The position numbers were made by a program, and so were the translations under genes. 43,858 nucleotides of DNA, taken from Gemmatimonadaceae bacterium. Its GTDB lineage: Bacteria; Gemmatimonadota; Gemmatimonadetes; Gemmatimonadales; Gemmatimonadaceae. Location: contig JACCRF010000086.1 of NCBI GenBank assembly GCA_013813715.1, forward strand, positions 1 to 43,858. The letters run 5' to 3'. Of the stretch, positions 1 to 8,502 are shown in pieces (positions within the stretch are counted from its first letter, which is position 1; every line of letters begins with the position of its first letter). The notes beneath the pieces are model-generated. The model saw nothing but the letters and a program-made list of their open reading frames with translations, had not been told where the DNA came from and searched no databases.

Positions 1-1
1 T

Positions 2-1018
2 GGCGGCACCGGTGCCGCCGGCGGACATCCGACGGGACAGAACCCGCCGTCCGGGGCAGCCATCTACTATTGGCTGAAATCGCCCAACCAAACCGTTTCG
101 CTCGATTTTCTGGACGCAAAGGGCGCGCTGATAAGGAGTTTCACCAGCGCGCAGGATCCGATCGTGGCCCGCGATTCAGTGCGTGCGGACAGCTTGCGAA
201 CGGCTCGCGCCGACAGTCTGCGGCGCGCTGGCGTACGCGCCGACTCGACCGTACGCTCCGAGACGAGGAGCGAGGAGGGCGCTGGGGGAGGGGACGGGCC
301 GCGGCGGGCCCCGCCACCGCCGCGAGTGCCCAACAAGGCCGGGCTCAACACTTTCGCGTGGAATCTCCGCTATCCTGACGCATCCACGTTCGAGAACATG
401 ATTCTGTGGGCCGGCGGAACGCAGGGACCGGTGGCCGTGCCTGGAACATATTCCGTTCGCCTACGGGTAGCCGGAACGCCCCACACGCAAACATTTCGAC
501 TGCTGAAGGACCCGCGCTCGAAGGCGACGCAGTTCGACATTCAGGAACAGTTCAGCTTCCTGCTTGCAATCCGCAACAGGACGAGTCAGGCAAACGACGC
601 CGTGAAGCTGATCCGCAGCGTGAAGTCGCAGCTCGCCGACAGGAGAAAGAAAATCCCGGCGGCACAGCAGGCAGCGTTCGCGACCGCCGCGACCAGGTTG
701 GAAACCGAGCTCTCGAACGTCGAGCAGCAGATCTACCAGGTCAGGAACCAGTCGGGTCAGGATCCACTCAACTATCCAATCCGGCTCAACAACAAGATCG
801 CGGCGCTCTCCGGCGTCGCGGCGAGCACCGAGGCGCGGCCGACGAATCAGGCACGCGAGGTATTCCGGTTACTCTCGGCCGAGCTCGATAAGGAGCTGGC
901 GAGGGTGTCGGCGGCTACTCGAACGGCTCTGCCCGAGGTAAATCGCGAATTGCGAGCGGCCGGGCTCATGGAGATCGTTCCAGCCACGACTGAGGCATCC
1001 GCGGCCACACCGCGATGA
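2..1018 (+). CDS. C-terminal part of a BNR/sortilin-like repeat protein (5' end outside window)
   Basis: The reading frame is open from the window edge to the TGA at 1016-1018, so the start lies upstream. The visible part reads ...SGAAIYYWLKSPNQ, then a low-complexity Arg/Ala/Asp-rich linker (about 200-330), then FAWNLRYPDA, GTYSVRLRV and a helical, charged C-terminal region. This pattern is that of the C-terminus of the large secreted WD40/YVTN/BNR-like (VPS10/sortilin-type) 'glycosyl hydrolase' proteins common in Gemmatimonadota and Acidobacteriota: a beta-sandwich module followed by a helical tail. The beta-propeller that would define the family is not in the window. The family call comes from recognition of the C-terminal module, and the biochemical role is unknown. 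Confidence 0.7.
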   Translation, partial: GGTGAAGGHPTGQNPPSGAAIYYWLKSPNQTVSLDFLDAKGALIRSFTSAQDPIVARDSVRADSLRTARADSLRRAGVRADSTVRSETRSEEGAGGGDGPRRAPPPPRVPNKAGLNTFAWNLRYPDASTFENMILWAGGTQGPVAVPGTYSVRLRVAGTPHTQTFRLLKDPRSKATQFDIQEQFSFLLAIRNRTSQANDAVKLIRSVKSQLADRRKKIPAAQQAAFATAATRLETELSNVEQQIYQVRNQSGQDPLNYPIRLNNKIAALSGVAASTEARPTNQAREVFRLLSAELDKELARVSAATRTALPEVNRELRAAGLMEIVPATTEASAATPR

Positions 1019-1042
1019 AGTATGCGAGCCGACTACCCGCTG

Positions 1043-1408
1043 TTATGCCACATCCGGATCCGGCTGCATCACCCCGAACCGGTTACCCTCGCAATCCTCG
1101 CAGTACGCGAGCCACCCGACGCCGGAAATTGCGACCTTGGGCGCCACGATCTTTCCTCCACGTCCGAGCACCATGACGAGTGTCGAGTCGACTGAAGGAA
1201 CCTCGATGGTGTTCGTTGTGCCGCGGTTCCAGACTTCGCGGCGGAGGAGAGCACCGTCAATTCCACGCGGATCGTCGCCGGTAGTGATGAACCAGTACTC
1301 TGCGGGTCCTTCCCACTTCGTCACCTGCCACCCGAAGACATCGCGGTAAAAGGTCGCGGCTCGCTCGGGATTGTTTGCTGATATCTCGAAATGTACTGGC
1401 CGCGGCAT
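1043..1408 (-). CDS. VOC family (glyoxalase/bleomycin resistance-like) protein
   Basis: About 121 aa. It opens with MPRPVHFEISANNPERAATF and continues YRDVFGW, the usual first beta-alpha unit of a vicinal-oxygen-chelate fold. It ends with a second module containing DCEGNRFGVMQPDP, typical of the family. The ATG at 1406-1408 is preferred over upstream in-frame codons because GAGAGGA lies about 6-8 nt before it and family homology begins there. VOC proteins bind a metal and act as lyases, dioxygenases or binding proteins; the substrate cannot be told here. The gene stands alone, convergent with the preceding gene. Confidence 0.85.
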   Translation of the reverse strand: MPRPVHFEISANNPERAATFYRDVFGWQVTKWEGPAEYWFITTGDDPRGIDGALLRREVWNRGTTNTIEVPSVDSTLVMVLGRGGKIVAPKVAISGVGWLAYCEDCEGNRFGVMQPDPDVA

Positions 1409-1536
1409 TGGTGTTCCTCTCTGGTGCATCGGTGTGTGAGCCTGCAAAGTTGAATTCGCCGCGACGGATACGCTAGGATCAGGAGGTAGCATAGCTCCGT
1501 CAGGCGTGAGCCGATCCCTCGATCAATTCTTTCCGC

Positions 1537-1570
1537 CCCTGATCCGTTCAATCCGCCCGATCGCTTTCCA
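1537..1570 (+). repeat. Dispersed intergenic repeat, copy 1 (CCCTGATCCG family)
   Basis: A 34-bp stretch beginning CCCTGATCCGTTCAATCCGC recurs at 20797-20830 with two mismatches. A diverged copy lies in inverted orientation at 20191-20222. This copy ends directly against the stop codon of the dipeptidase gene. No coding role is visible. Confidence 0.7.
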
Positions 1571-2248
1571 CTAGCGCACGACCCTGTCGAACCGCACCGG
1601 ATCCTCGATGTTGTAGCTGTAGTGCCACCACTCCTTGCTGTAGTTCTCGAATCCATGGCGCTCCATTACGGTTTTCAGTCGCTGGCGGTTCGTCGCGACG
1701 ACGCCGCGGGCGTTGGCCGTGTGAGCGGCGCGAGAGAACATGTCGAAATGCGCTCCCATCGCCAGCTCGGCGCGGCTGGCAAGATCGATCAACGTCAGGT
1801 CGACTGCGAGGCCGAGGTTGTGGCGGCTGCGGCTCGCGATGTAGCCATCGCGCAACAGGTCAGGACGGTTCATTCGCTCCGTCCACGCCACCATCGCCTC
1901 GCTAGCCCGCACCGGCCGGTAGGCGTCGAAGATCTTGAGCCCGAGCCCCTGCAGGCGAAGGTCAGCGTTCACGAGGGCTAGCGCGACGGCCGCCTCCGCG
2001 CGCAGGTAAGCGCGGTTGGCCTCGTAACCAGGCAACGGCGATCCCGTGAAATTGTTCGGGGTAGCGTATCGGATGTCCACTACGAAAGTGCTGTCGACGC
2101 GCTGCACGTCAACGAGGAGTGAATCGGCGACCGTATCGGATACCGTCGCCAGCTCGGGTGTGTTGACCGGCGGCGGCTCGGGCTTGCGAAAAGGAATGCA
2201 GGCCGCGACGAGGAGAACGACTGCGGCGAGGTAGCTTCGGAACGCCAT
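1571..2248 (-). CDS. VanX-type D-Ala-D-Ala dipeptidase (M15D), predicted lipoprotein
   Basis: 225 aa from the ATG at 2246-2248. The N-terminus MAFRSYLAAVVLLVAAC is a lipoprotein signal with the lipidated cysteine at residue 17. The zinc-peptidase core is clear: RYATPNNFTG near 60-69, FDAYRPVRA near 108-115, SRHNLGLAVD at 141-150 (His143 and Asp150 as zinc ligands) and EWWHY at 206-210 (Glu206 catalytic base, His209 third ligand). Family knowledge: these enzymes hydrolyse D-Ala-D-Ala dipeptides in cell-wall turnover or, as VanX, in glycopeptide resistance. No vanH, vanA, vanR or vanS neighbours are present, so a housekeeping peptidoglycan-recycling role is more likely than resistance. The gene is transcribed divergently from pnuC, with only 18 bp between the starts. 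Confidence 0.9.
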   Translation of the reverse strand: MAFRSYLAAVVLLVAACIPFRKPEPPPVNTPELATVSDTVADSLLVDVQRVDSTFVVDIRYATPNNFTGSPLPGYEANRAYLRAEAAVALALVNADLRLQGLGLKIFDAYRPVRASEAMVAWTERMNRPDLLRDGYIASRSRHNLGLAVDLTLIDLASRAELAMGAHFDMFSRAAHTANARGVVATNRQRLKTVMERHGFENYSKEWWHYSYNIEDPVRFDRVVR

Positions 2249-2266
2249 TCGGCTAAGATACCCCGC

Positions 2267-2851
2267 GTGACGAACGAACTGGAGATCGTTGCCGCGGTGT
2301 TCGGCGTGATCAGCGTGTTCCTCAGTGTCCGGCAGAATATCTGGAGCTGGCCGACGGCAATCGTGAATGTGGGGCTCTACAGTGTCGTGTTCTATCACTC
2401 GCGGCTATACGCTGACATGGGCCTCCAGGTCGTCTACGTGGTGCTCTCGGTTTATGGCTGGTACCAGTGGCTCTATGGAGGGAAGAATCGTACCGAGTTG
2501 CCGGTGACGCGAACGACGCCCAAGGTAGCGGCGATTCTCTTCGGTGCCGTCCTGATCTCGACGATGCTGATTGGGACATTCCTTCATCGCGGTACCGACG
2601 CTGCCCTTCCCTACATCGATTCGACGACCACCAGCGTTAGCCTCGCTGCCCAGTGGATGATGACGCGGAAGCTTCTCGAGAACTGGCTCGTCTGGGTGGC
2701 GGTCGACATCGTATACATATGGATGTTCATCAACCGATCGCTGTACGTGACCGCCGGGCTGTACGCGGTGTTCCTCGTGTTGTCCGCGACAGGCTGGTTC
2801 CAGTGGCGGCAATCCAGATCGGCGGCTGAGGCGGCGCCGGCTATCCCTTAG
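2267..2851 (+). CDS. pnuC: Nicotinamide riboside/mononucleotide transporter PnuC
   Basis: 194 aa, starting at a GTG. The protein is almost entirely hydrophobic, with about seven membrane segments and the PnuC signatures WSWPTAIVNVGLY, LYADMGLQ and SVYGWYQWLYGG, plus a second copy of the pattern near the end (SATGWFQW). PnuC proteins move nicotinamide riboside across the inner membrane by facilitated diffusion, with import driven by phosphorylation by a kinase (NadR or similar). No such kinase is seen in this window. The 3' end overlaps the convergent MFS gene by 4 bp (2848-2851). Confidence 0.92.
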   Translation: MTNELEIVAAVFGVISVFLSVRQNIWSWPTAIVNVGLYSVVFYHSRLYADMGLQVVYVVLSVYGWYQWLYGGKNRTELPVTRTTPKVAAILFGAVLISTMLIGTFLHRGTDAALPYIDSTTTSVSLAAQWMMTRKLLENWLVWVAVDIVYIWMFINRSLYVTAGLYAVFLVLSATGWFQWRQSRSAAEAAPAIP

Positions 2852-4056
2852 GCCGTGGCGCCGCGACGACTCCGAACAAGAGCGCGGATCGCCGTGATGC
2901 CGAACGCGGGGCCGAGCGCGAGAATGGCAAACGCCCACTGCCAGCCGATGAGCGAGGCCAGATACGGTACGCCCTGTATCGTCACCATCGTGAGAAGAAA
3001 TCCAAGCGACGTCTGAACCGTGAGTGCGGTGCCGACGGCATAGGGGGGGACCGACTCGGTGACGAGCGCGCTGAACTGAGCGCTGTCGGCGACAACGAAG
3101 AATCCCCACACAAGCGCGACCGGGGCGAGGAGCCACAGCGAAGCGCCGTAGAACAGTCCGACAAGAATCGAGCAGGTCCCGCTCGCGGCGAGCGCAATCG
3201 TGACGAGCCGCTCTCGGCCCGAGCGGTCGGCAACGAGCCCACCCCAGATGCAGCCCGCGCCCCCCGCTGCGATCGCGCCGAAGGCGATCAGTGATACAGT
3301 ACCCGAACCTCCCGCCGACCCGCCTCGTCGCGCCACTTCGCTCGACGCCAGGAATGCGGGAATCCACGTCCAGAATGCGTAGAGCTCGAACATGTGCCCG
3401 AGATAGCCGCCGGTCGCCAGTCTCCACTCGCGGACGCGGGAGACGGTCGCCACAAGGTTCCACGAGAAAGGCCGCGAGGCGAACGGGTACGGACCGTCAC
3501 GGTAGCCCGCCGCGACAAGCAATCCGGAGATCACCGCCCCTGCCGACGCGGTGAGAAGGACGGTGCCAGCCGACGCCCCCGGAAAAGCGTGAACCAGATA
3601 GGGGGTCGCCTTACCGATGGTAAGCGCGCCGACGATCGTGCCGATCGCCAGTCCACGCTGTTCCTGGAACCATGTGGCGATCATCTTCATCGCCGGTGGA
3701 TAAACTCCGGCCAGAAAGAATCCGGTGAAGAATCTCAGCGCGAGCGTCACCTCGTAGGTCGGCGCGAGCGTTATCGCGGCATTCGCCATTGCGCCGAGGA
3801 GCGCTGAGACCGCGAACAGGCGCCTCGAGGGGAATATGTCGGCGAGGTTGAGGATGGCCGACACAGCCGTGCCGACCACGAAGCCGAGCTGGACGATCGT
3901 TGTCAGCCATCCGGCTTCGCCGTCGCCCAGGTTCCAGCGTCCCCCGAGTTGAGGAGCGACGGCGCTTCCCGCGAACCAGAGCGACATGCCGAGCAGCTCC
4001 GCGACGGAGAGCAGGGCGAGGTTTCTCCAGCGTGCGGGGTCGGAGTCGCGCCTCAT
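2848..4056 (-). CDS. MFS transporter, 12 predicted membrane segments
   Basis: 402 aa. It begins MRRDSDPARWRNLALLSVAE and has twelve hydrophobic segments in two six-helix halves. Major-facilitator features are seen: RFFTGFFLAGVYPPAMKM after helix 4 and an MFS-A-like loop VADRSGRERL between the two halves. It resembles the cyanate/nitrate-type MFS permeases, but the substrate cannot be assigned. It is a single gene on its strand, and its stop overlaps the pnuC stop. Confidence 0.85.
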   Translation of the reverse strand: MRRDSDPARWRNLALLSVAELLGMSLWFAGSAVAPQLGGRWNLGDGEAGWLTTIVQLGFVVGTAVSAILNLADIFPSRRLFAVSALLGAMANAAITLAPTYEVTLALRFFTGFFLAGVYPPAMKMIATWFQEQRGLAIGTIVGALTIGKATPYLVHAFPGASAGTVLLTASAGAVISGLLVAAGYRDGPYPFASRPFSWNLVATVSRVREWRLATGGYLGHMFELYAFWTWIPAFLASSEVARRGGSAGGSGTVSLIAFGAIAAGGAGCIWGGLVADRSGRERLVTIALAASGTCSILVGLFYGASLWLLAPVALVWGFFVVADSAQFSALVTESVPPYAVGTALTVQTSLGFLLTMVTIQGVPYLASLIGWQWAFAILALGPAFGITAIRALVRSRRGATA

Positions 4057-4114
4057 GCGGAGAAACTAGCGCGACTGTATACAGGGTGCTCGGTACCGGG
4101 TACCGAGTACCGGA

Positions 4115-4480
4115 TCAATCCTCTTCGACGACCGCCAGCCGGTAGAGGCTCGGCACGAACGCCAGTGCGATACCGAGTCCGATCGTGCGTATGAAGCTGA
4201 ACTTCCGTGTCTCGACAGCGCGAACGCCGCTCAACGAGAGGGCGGTGCGTCCCCTTCCTTTCGTGTTGCCCCTCAAGCGCCTTCCGACAAGGCTGTCGTT
4301 CTGCAGTTGTGCATCCTTGAGGACGATCCAGCGTCTGTCGTTCATCGTGACGGCAATCGGCGAGTGATTCTGCTGAACGATGGTTTGAATCGGCCTTTCC
4401 TCGACGCGCCATGCCTGGCACGCGGTCATCGGCAGCGAAACGGATACGATAAGACTTGCTGTACGAAGAGCGTTGGTCAC
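4115..4480 (-). CDS. Small predicted lipoprotein, Gemmatimonadota-type hypothetical
   Basis: 121 aa, starting at GTG 4478-4480. The N-terminal signal MTNALRTASLIVSVSLPMTA is followed by Cys21. The middle reads RRWIVLKDAQLQNDSLVG, then a stretch ending VRAVETRKFS, and a hydrophobic C-terminal segment GLGIALAFVP. This layout ('...LKDAxxxNDSLxG...VETRxF...' plus one membrane segment) recurs in short hypothetical lipoproteins of this phylum, with no known function. Its GTGA start overlaps the stop of the methylase fragment. It has its own ribosome site, GGAG, about 6 nt upstream inside the methylase tail, so it probably depended on that gene for transcription. Confidence 0.7.
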   Translation of the reverse strand: MTNALRTASLIVSVSLPMTACQAWRVEERPIQTIVQQNHSPIAVTMNDRRWIVLKDAQLQNDSLVGRRLRGNTKGRGRTALSLSGVRAVETRKFSFIRTIGLGIALAFVPSLYRLAVVEED

Positions 4481-4930
4481 GACTTTCTCCAGATGAAAAC
4501 CGACTCGTAGAATTCGCCAGAGCAGCGGCCGGTGCGACGATTGACGTGCCGCATTACCGTGGCTTCCCCTACGACTCCGGCCATTGCCGCGATATCGCCG
4601 TAGAGATTCGCGTTGTCCGCAGCTATGACGATCAAACGCCCGCCTGACCGAATAGCGCTCAGCGCCTTCCTGAACACTTCCGCGATGTCGGCCTTGTATG
4701 CGCTTTCTGCTTTTTTGCCGGAGCCTGCCGACGCCGCGCCGATTTCACGATGTCGTCTGTCTTCGAGGCCGAGCAAATGGTATGCGTAGGCATGCTGCTC
4801 ATGATAATCGATCAGACCAACATATGGCGGGCTGGTTATCAGTCCGTCCACCTGCGGAATGGGCGCCTCCCGCGCGTCGCCGTGCTGAAGCGCAAACCGC
4901 TTCAGGAACGCTAGAGGGAATCGCCCGAAA
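4477..4930 (-). pseudogene. 5'-truncated DNA methylase (SPPY motif)
   Basis: The C-terminal half of an N4/N6 aminomethyltransferase-type DNA methylase. Visible pieces are GDAR, DGLITSPPYVGLIDYHEQ (the catalytic SPPY motif), LGLEDRRHREIGAAS, a second Rossmann strand GGRLIVIAADN, and the family tail HVNRRTGRCSGEFYESV. This combination is typical of a roughly 350-450-aa methylase family. Homology stops just upstream of GDAR at about 4885-4930. Beyond that the frame stays open to a GTG at 5014-5016 but reads unrelated sequence that overlaps a gene on the other strand. The SAM-binding N-terminal region is missing, so the product is probably non-functional. No partner restriction gene is seen. Confidence 0.75.
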
Positions 4931-4948
4931 GGGGTAACCGATGCGCCA

Positions 4949-5875
4949 ATGGCATTCAGTCTCGTCCGCCTTATACATGTAACGGAGCCTGACGAGACGC
5001 GGCAACAAACTATCACGAACGCTGAAGGGCGCTTCAGGTTTGTCAGCGTTCCGGCAGGAGACTACCAACTGCTGAGCCTGCGAATCGGGTATCAGCCGTT
5101 GCTCTCGCCCGTGCTGCACGTTAAACCGGCAGAGTCGCTGTACTACGAGCTTCGCAGTGAGCCCTTACCCATCCAGTTGCCCGCCGTGACGGTTCGCGCA
5201 GGCAAGACCTGTCTTGGAAAAGCCAACCTTGCGGAAGATTCGGAACTTGCAACACTCTGGGGCGAGGCGCGGAAGGGCGTGGAAACCCGGCGCGTCTTCG
5301 AGCTGCGATATCGATTCAATCGCAGTTTGCGTCAGGATGTGCGGACACAGTTCCGTCTGAGAAAGGATGGCCGGCAGCTCCGAGTCGATACAGTAGTGAG
5401 TGAGCCCGACTCTGTAGTCGTTCAAGAGCGACGCGACCGGGCGCGGCATGAGGCAGCAGGCTACGGCCAAGGAAACCTGTTAGCCCTGCCGAGCGAGAAA
5501 GAGTTACTCGCTGACGAGTTTCTTCAGAACCACTGCCTCGAGACCGCGATTCTAAACAAAAAAGGGGCCTTTGGCCTCCGTTTTCGTCCTATGACCGACC
5601 GACATAGCGGCTACGACATCCGTGGGACGATCTGGCTGGACTCGGCCTCGTACCAAGTAAGACGCATCGAGTACGAGCACCTCGATGGGGGCAAGCCGTT
5701 CAGTCAGGTTGGTATTGATTACGGTGACGTGCGGGTAGGGCGGACTAGTTTCCGGCTGCCCGTCAGTGGATGGGCCACACTTCGCCCGCGCGGACCGTCG
5801 AAGGTGCTGGTGAGCGGGGCGAGCGCGCCCCTCACCTACGCCTATTGGGCTTTCGAGGAAAGCCCGGCAAAGTAG
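4949..5875 (+). CDS. Carboxypeptidase-regulatory-like domain protein, N-terminus probably lost
   Basis: 308 aa from ATG 4949. Residues 1-75 are the second half of a CarboxypepD_reg beta-sandwich (TNAEGRFRFVSVPAGDYQLL, then RIGYQPLL). The rest is a domain seen in secreted Gemmatimonadota proteins: LPAVTVRAG, CLGKANL, LATLWGEARKGVE, LADEFLQNHC and a later IWLDSASYQVRRIEY. Intact relatives begin with a signal peptide and the first strands of the regulatory domain, which are absent here. The start sits beside the truncated methylase and no ribosome site is apparent. Its codon use looks less GC-biased than its neighbours by eye. It may be a decayed or silent gene. Confidence 0.6.
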   Translation: MAFSLVRLIHVTEPDETRQQTITNAEGRFRFVSVPAGDYQLLSLRIGYQPLLSPVLHVKPAESLYYELRSEPLPIQLPAVTVRAGKTCLGKANLAEDSELATLWGEARKGVETRRVFELRYRFNRSLRQDVRTQFRLRKDGRQLRVDTVVSEPDSVVVQERRDRARHEAAGYGQGNLLALPSEKELLADEFLQNHCLETAILNKKGAFGLRFRPMTDRHSGYDIRGTIWLDSASYQVRRIEYEHLDGGKPFSQVGIDYGDVRVGRTSFRLPVSGWATLRPRGPSKVLVSGASAPLTYAYWAFEESPAK

Positions 5876-5999
5876 CTAGCACTAAACCCGTCTATAGCTG
5901 GTTGGAACCCAAACATTCGCTGGCTGGAGGAGCGGGATAGGCTGCGCGAATCCGGACTGCACCGCGTTCAAAAGCATTCAGTTGACGCGGAAAGAGGGC

Positions 6000-7036
6000 G
6001 TTTGGAGGGGGCGGTTGGCCGTTCCCTGCACCGCCGGGGTACAGCAAGGTTGCCGGACAGTCGCTAGGAACACAACCCGGTTCGCGCACCGCTGATCAGG
6101 CCCGCGTTCGAGATATTCGCAAAGCGGGTCCTACAGAAAGCAGGAGGTCCTCGTCCATGTGAACGCGCTTGGCTTGACGACCCTGAAGGGCGCCCCCGTG
6201 AGTCAGCAAACGTTCGACAGGATGATGAGCAACCCGCTGTACGCGGGAATTCTGCGTGTCGATGAGTGGAACGTGAACACCGTCGGGACGTTCGAGCCTA
6301 TTGTTGAGCCTGCGATGTTCGAACCGCGCAGGACGTCATTGCCGGGCGCCGCCCGAACGTGACGAGCTACAAGTCATTCCATCCTGATTTTCCGCTGAGA
6401 CGGTTCGTTCGTTGCGGCGTGTGCGGTCAGGCTATGACCGGCAGCTGGTCGCGAGGTAAGCTTGGAGTCCTGTACGGTTACAACTGCTGTCCCCGTTCCG
6501 GATGGCGCGCTGTGAGTCTGAGAAAGGAACGTCTTGAGCGGCTGTTCGCAGAGTTTCTTGAGGGGGTGCAGCCCCGCGCCGATCTGGCGGCGCTGTTCCG
6601 TGCAGCCGTCGTCGAAGTGTGGCGCGCCAAGGAGGCCGACGCGGTTGCGCTACGTGCGGCGCGTCAGCGACAGGTCAGCGACCTTGAAGCGCGCAGGTCG
6701 AAGCTTGTCGCTGCACTGCTGGACGACAAAATTGATCAGGAGACCTACGAAGCGGAAATTCGGAGTGTCCGAACGAAGCTGGCCGAGCTTGCTGAAAACG
6801 ACATAGGCGACGTCACCGAGGCCGACCTCGAAGTCGATGCCGTCGCGCGGTTCGCCGAGTATGTCCTTGTCAACCTTTCCCGCTTCTGGTCCGGCGCTCG
6901 GCCGGACCAGAAGCAGCGCCTGCAGACCGTTTTCTTTCCCGAGGGCATCGATTTTAGCGAGGAAAAGTTTCGAACCCCCGTAAATGGTCTGATTTTCAAC
7001 GACTTGCCGAACGAAGCGCCTGAAAAACCCATCTAG
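6000..7036 (+). pseudogene. Frameshifted large serine recombinase remnant
   Basis: Pieces of one large serine recombinase lie in order in different frames. At 6012-6060 a WPFPAPPGYSKV-like stretch is readable. It is followed after a shift at about 6075-6090 by APLIRPAFEIFA (6086-6121). A shift at the AAA at 6121-6123 leads into SGSYRKQEVLVHVNALGL and NPLYAGIL (6123-6320). A shift at about 6320-6326 leads into QDVIAGRRPNVTSYKSFHPD and FPLRRFVRCGVCGQAMTGSW (zinc ribbon, 6380-6450). A coiled-coil tail then runs to the TAG at 7034-7036. The order matches the Recombinase domain, zinc ribbon and coiled coil of the family. The N-terminal resolvase catalytic domain with the active serine is not found. 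The gene ends one base before the tRNA-Lys. Confidence 0.85.
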
Positions 7037-7109
<73 letters not shown>

Positions 7110-7174
7110 TAACGGTCTGAAACTTCACCCTGCTAAACGACTTAGACAACTGATTCAGATTCAGCGCGTTGGAT

Positions 7175-7666
7175 TCAACCGGCCGATTGTGCCCGAATTG
7201 TGCCCGTCGCGAACGGAAATACACTTGGAGAGCCCACCGGGACCGCGTGCAGCACCGCCAGTTTCGCGACACCTTCCGACAAGTCGGCTGCTGAGGTGAT
7301 GGCATATCGTCGGTACACAGCCTCAGTCTTGTGCCCAGTCAACTTCATTGCGACCGATCGTGAAACGCCTGCCCGTTCAAGATTGCGAACCGCCGTACGC
7401 CGGAGATCGTGAACGAGACGCACGGAAACTCCAGCGGCCATACACGCCGCATTCCATGCTCTCGCGTATGAGCGGATTGCTCGACCTTGGCGGTGAAAAA
7501 CGGAGACGATGATGCAGCCCTTCTCCCGCTCAAGTTGAGACGTGCGCTCGCGCTGTTCGCGCAACAGATCGGCGAGCGGCGGCTGCGCGGCGAATGGAAA
7601 CTCGCGCCCCTCCCGATTTTTCGTCACGCCCGGTTCCAACCGTATGACACCGCCCGCGAAGTCCAC
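7175..7666 (-). pseudogene. C-terminal tyrosine recombinase (phage-type integrase) fragment
   Basis: 163 aa of the catalytic domain. Readable elements are VDFAGGVIRLEPGVTKN (beta-hairpin with the catalytic Lys), HDLRRTAVRNLERAGVS (the HxxR motif), and LTGHKTEAVYRRYAI (second His and the nucleophilic Tyr). The frame can be followed to about 7690 through PLGLTWAG but then loses similarity, so the first catalytic Arg and the N-terminal DNA-binding domains are missing. It ends TGTIRAQSAG* about 65 bp from the tRNA-Lys. The last codons contain the TGTGCCC pair described separately. Integrases of this type recombine tRNA-embedded sites, which fits the flanking 42-bp repeats. Confidence 0.8.
7187..7206 (+). 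promoter_or_regulatory. Candidate integrase arm-type site pair, left
   Basis: Two copies of TTGTGCCC start at 7187 and 7198, 11 bp apart (one helical turn). The block TTGTGCCCGAATTGTGCCCG matches 10721-10740 at 18 of 20 positions in the same orientation. It also encodes the end of the integrase fragment, so coding constraint is an alternative explanation. Confidence 0.4.
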
Positions 7667-7974
7667 GCCCGCCCACGTCAGCCCAAGCGGAGCCCGGACG
7701 GGCAGCCGAGGACGCGCTGCTTATCGGCTGCGTCCCGACTGGTCGATGGAGATGAAAGTGCGGCGGCCGCTCCCTGCGATTCCCCCTCTCCGGAAATGCG
7801 CCCCAGCACCGAACTCAAAGCAACACAAGATCTTATACTGGCTCCGCTTCAAGCGCCTGCCGAGTTATGCTGCGAACCGCGTGCTGCATAACCTCCGGAA
7901 CGCCGCGCGGAGATCAGAGCACCCATCGAAACCAGGCTCCCCGGTGATGCTCAACCCCAATCCCTCTCCACAAC
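7667..7974. other. Gene-free stretch inside the element
   Basis: About 308 bp between the integrase fragment and the E2 fossil. No frame on either strand shows recognisable homology beyond a few codons at the integrase edge. It is presumably decayed integrase N-terminal sequence plus unrelated debris. Confidence 0.5.
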
Positions 7975-8345
7975 CTACACCCATTTTGTCAGAAACCGAT
8001 TAGCCTGGAACCCATCGAGCACCCGATGATCGATCGTCAGAGTCACATAACACATCGGCTTAACCACCACCCGCTCATCGCTTCCCGCCCCCCTCGGCCA
8101 CCACCCTCCGCTCAAGTCTGCCAACGCCCAGGATCGCCGACTGCGGCTGATTTATGACGATCGGAGTCGCGACGAGACTCCCGCTCACCCCATGATTCGA
8201 GATCGTGAACGTCCCGTTCTGCACATCTCTCGCATCGAGAATCGCGCTCCGCGCCCGCTCGGTGAGATCCTGCAATCGCCTCGGCAATGCCGAAGAGGTC
8301 GAGATCCTGCGCCTTCGTTATCACGGGAACAATCACCCCCCCGGA
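7975..8345 (-). pseudogene. Fossil of a 2-oxoacid dehydrogenase E2 acyltransferase (C-terminal catalytic domain)
   Basis: Three minus-strand segments in different frames join into one E2 catalytic domain. GGVIVPVITKAQDLDLFGIA comes first, with a 1-nt shift at about 8268-8274. DLTERARSAILDARDVQ, GTFTISNHGVSGS and NQPQSAILGVG follow. A second shift falls in the G-run at about 8087-8095, and the end is VKPMCYVTLTIDHRVLDGFQ to a TAG at 7975-7977. The catalytic motif DHRVLDG is intact. The lipoyl and E1/E3-binding regions are absent. Both shifts are single-base, consistent with a pseudogene. No E1 or E3 genes are nearby. Confidence 0.85.
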
Positions 8346-8502
8346 CCCAAGCGCTGCAGTGCGAAGACGCGCTCAATCGGATCGGGCACGCCCTTCCAGC
8401 CGCCAGTGTCGCCGCCATTTGGTCAAATGGGTTTTGCGCCGCACCCGCTTCGGGGGAGGATAGCGCCGCACAAGACCAAATAGGAAAGTCGACGGCGGTG
8501 CA

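Noticed and set aside
1571-2248. Glycopeptide (vancomycin) resistance determinant
   Set aside because: The protein has the VanX-type catalytic motifs but is a lipoprotein with no vanH, vanA, vanR or vanS neighbours, so a cell-wall recycling role is the better call.
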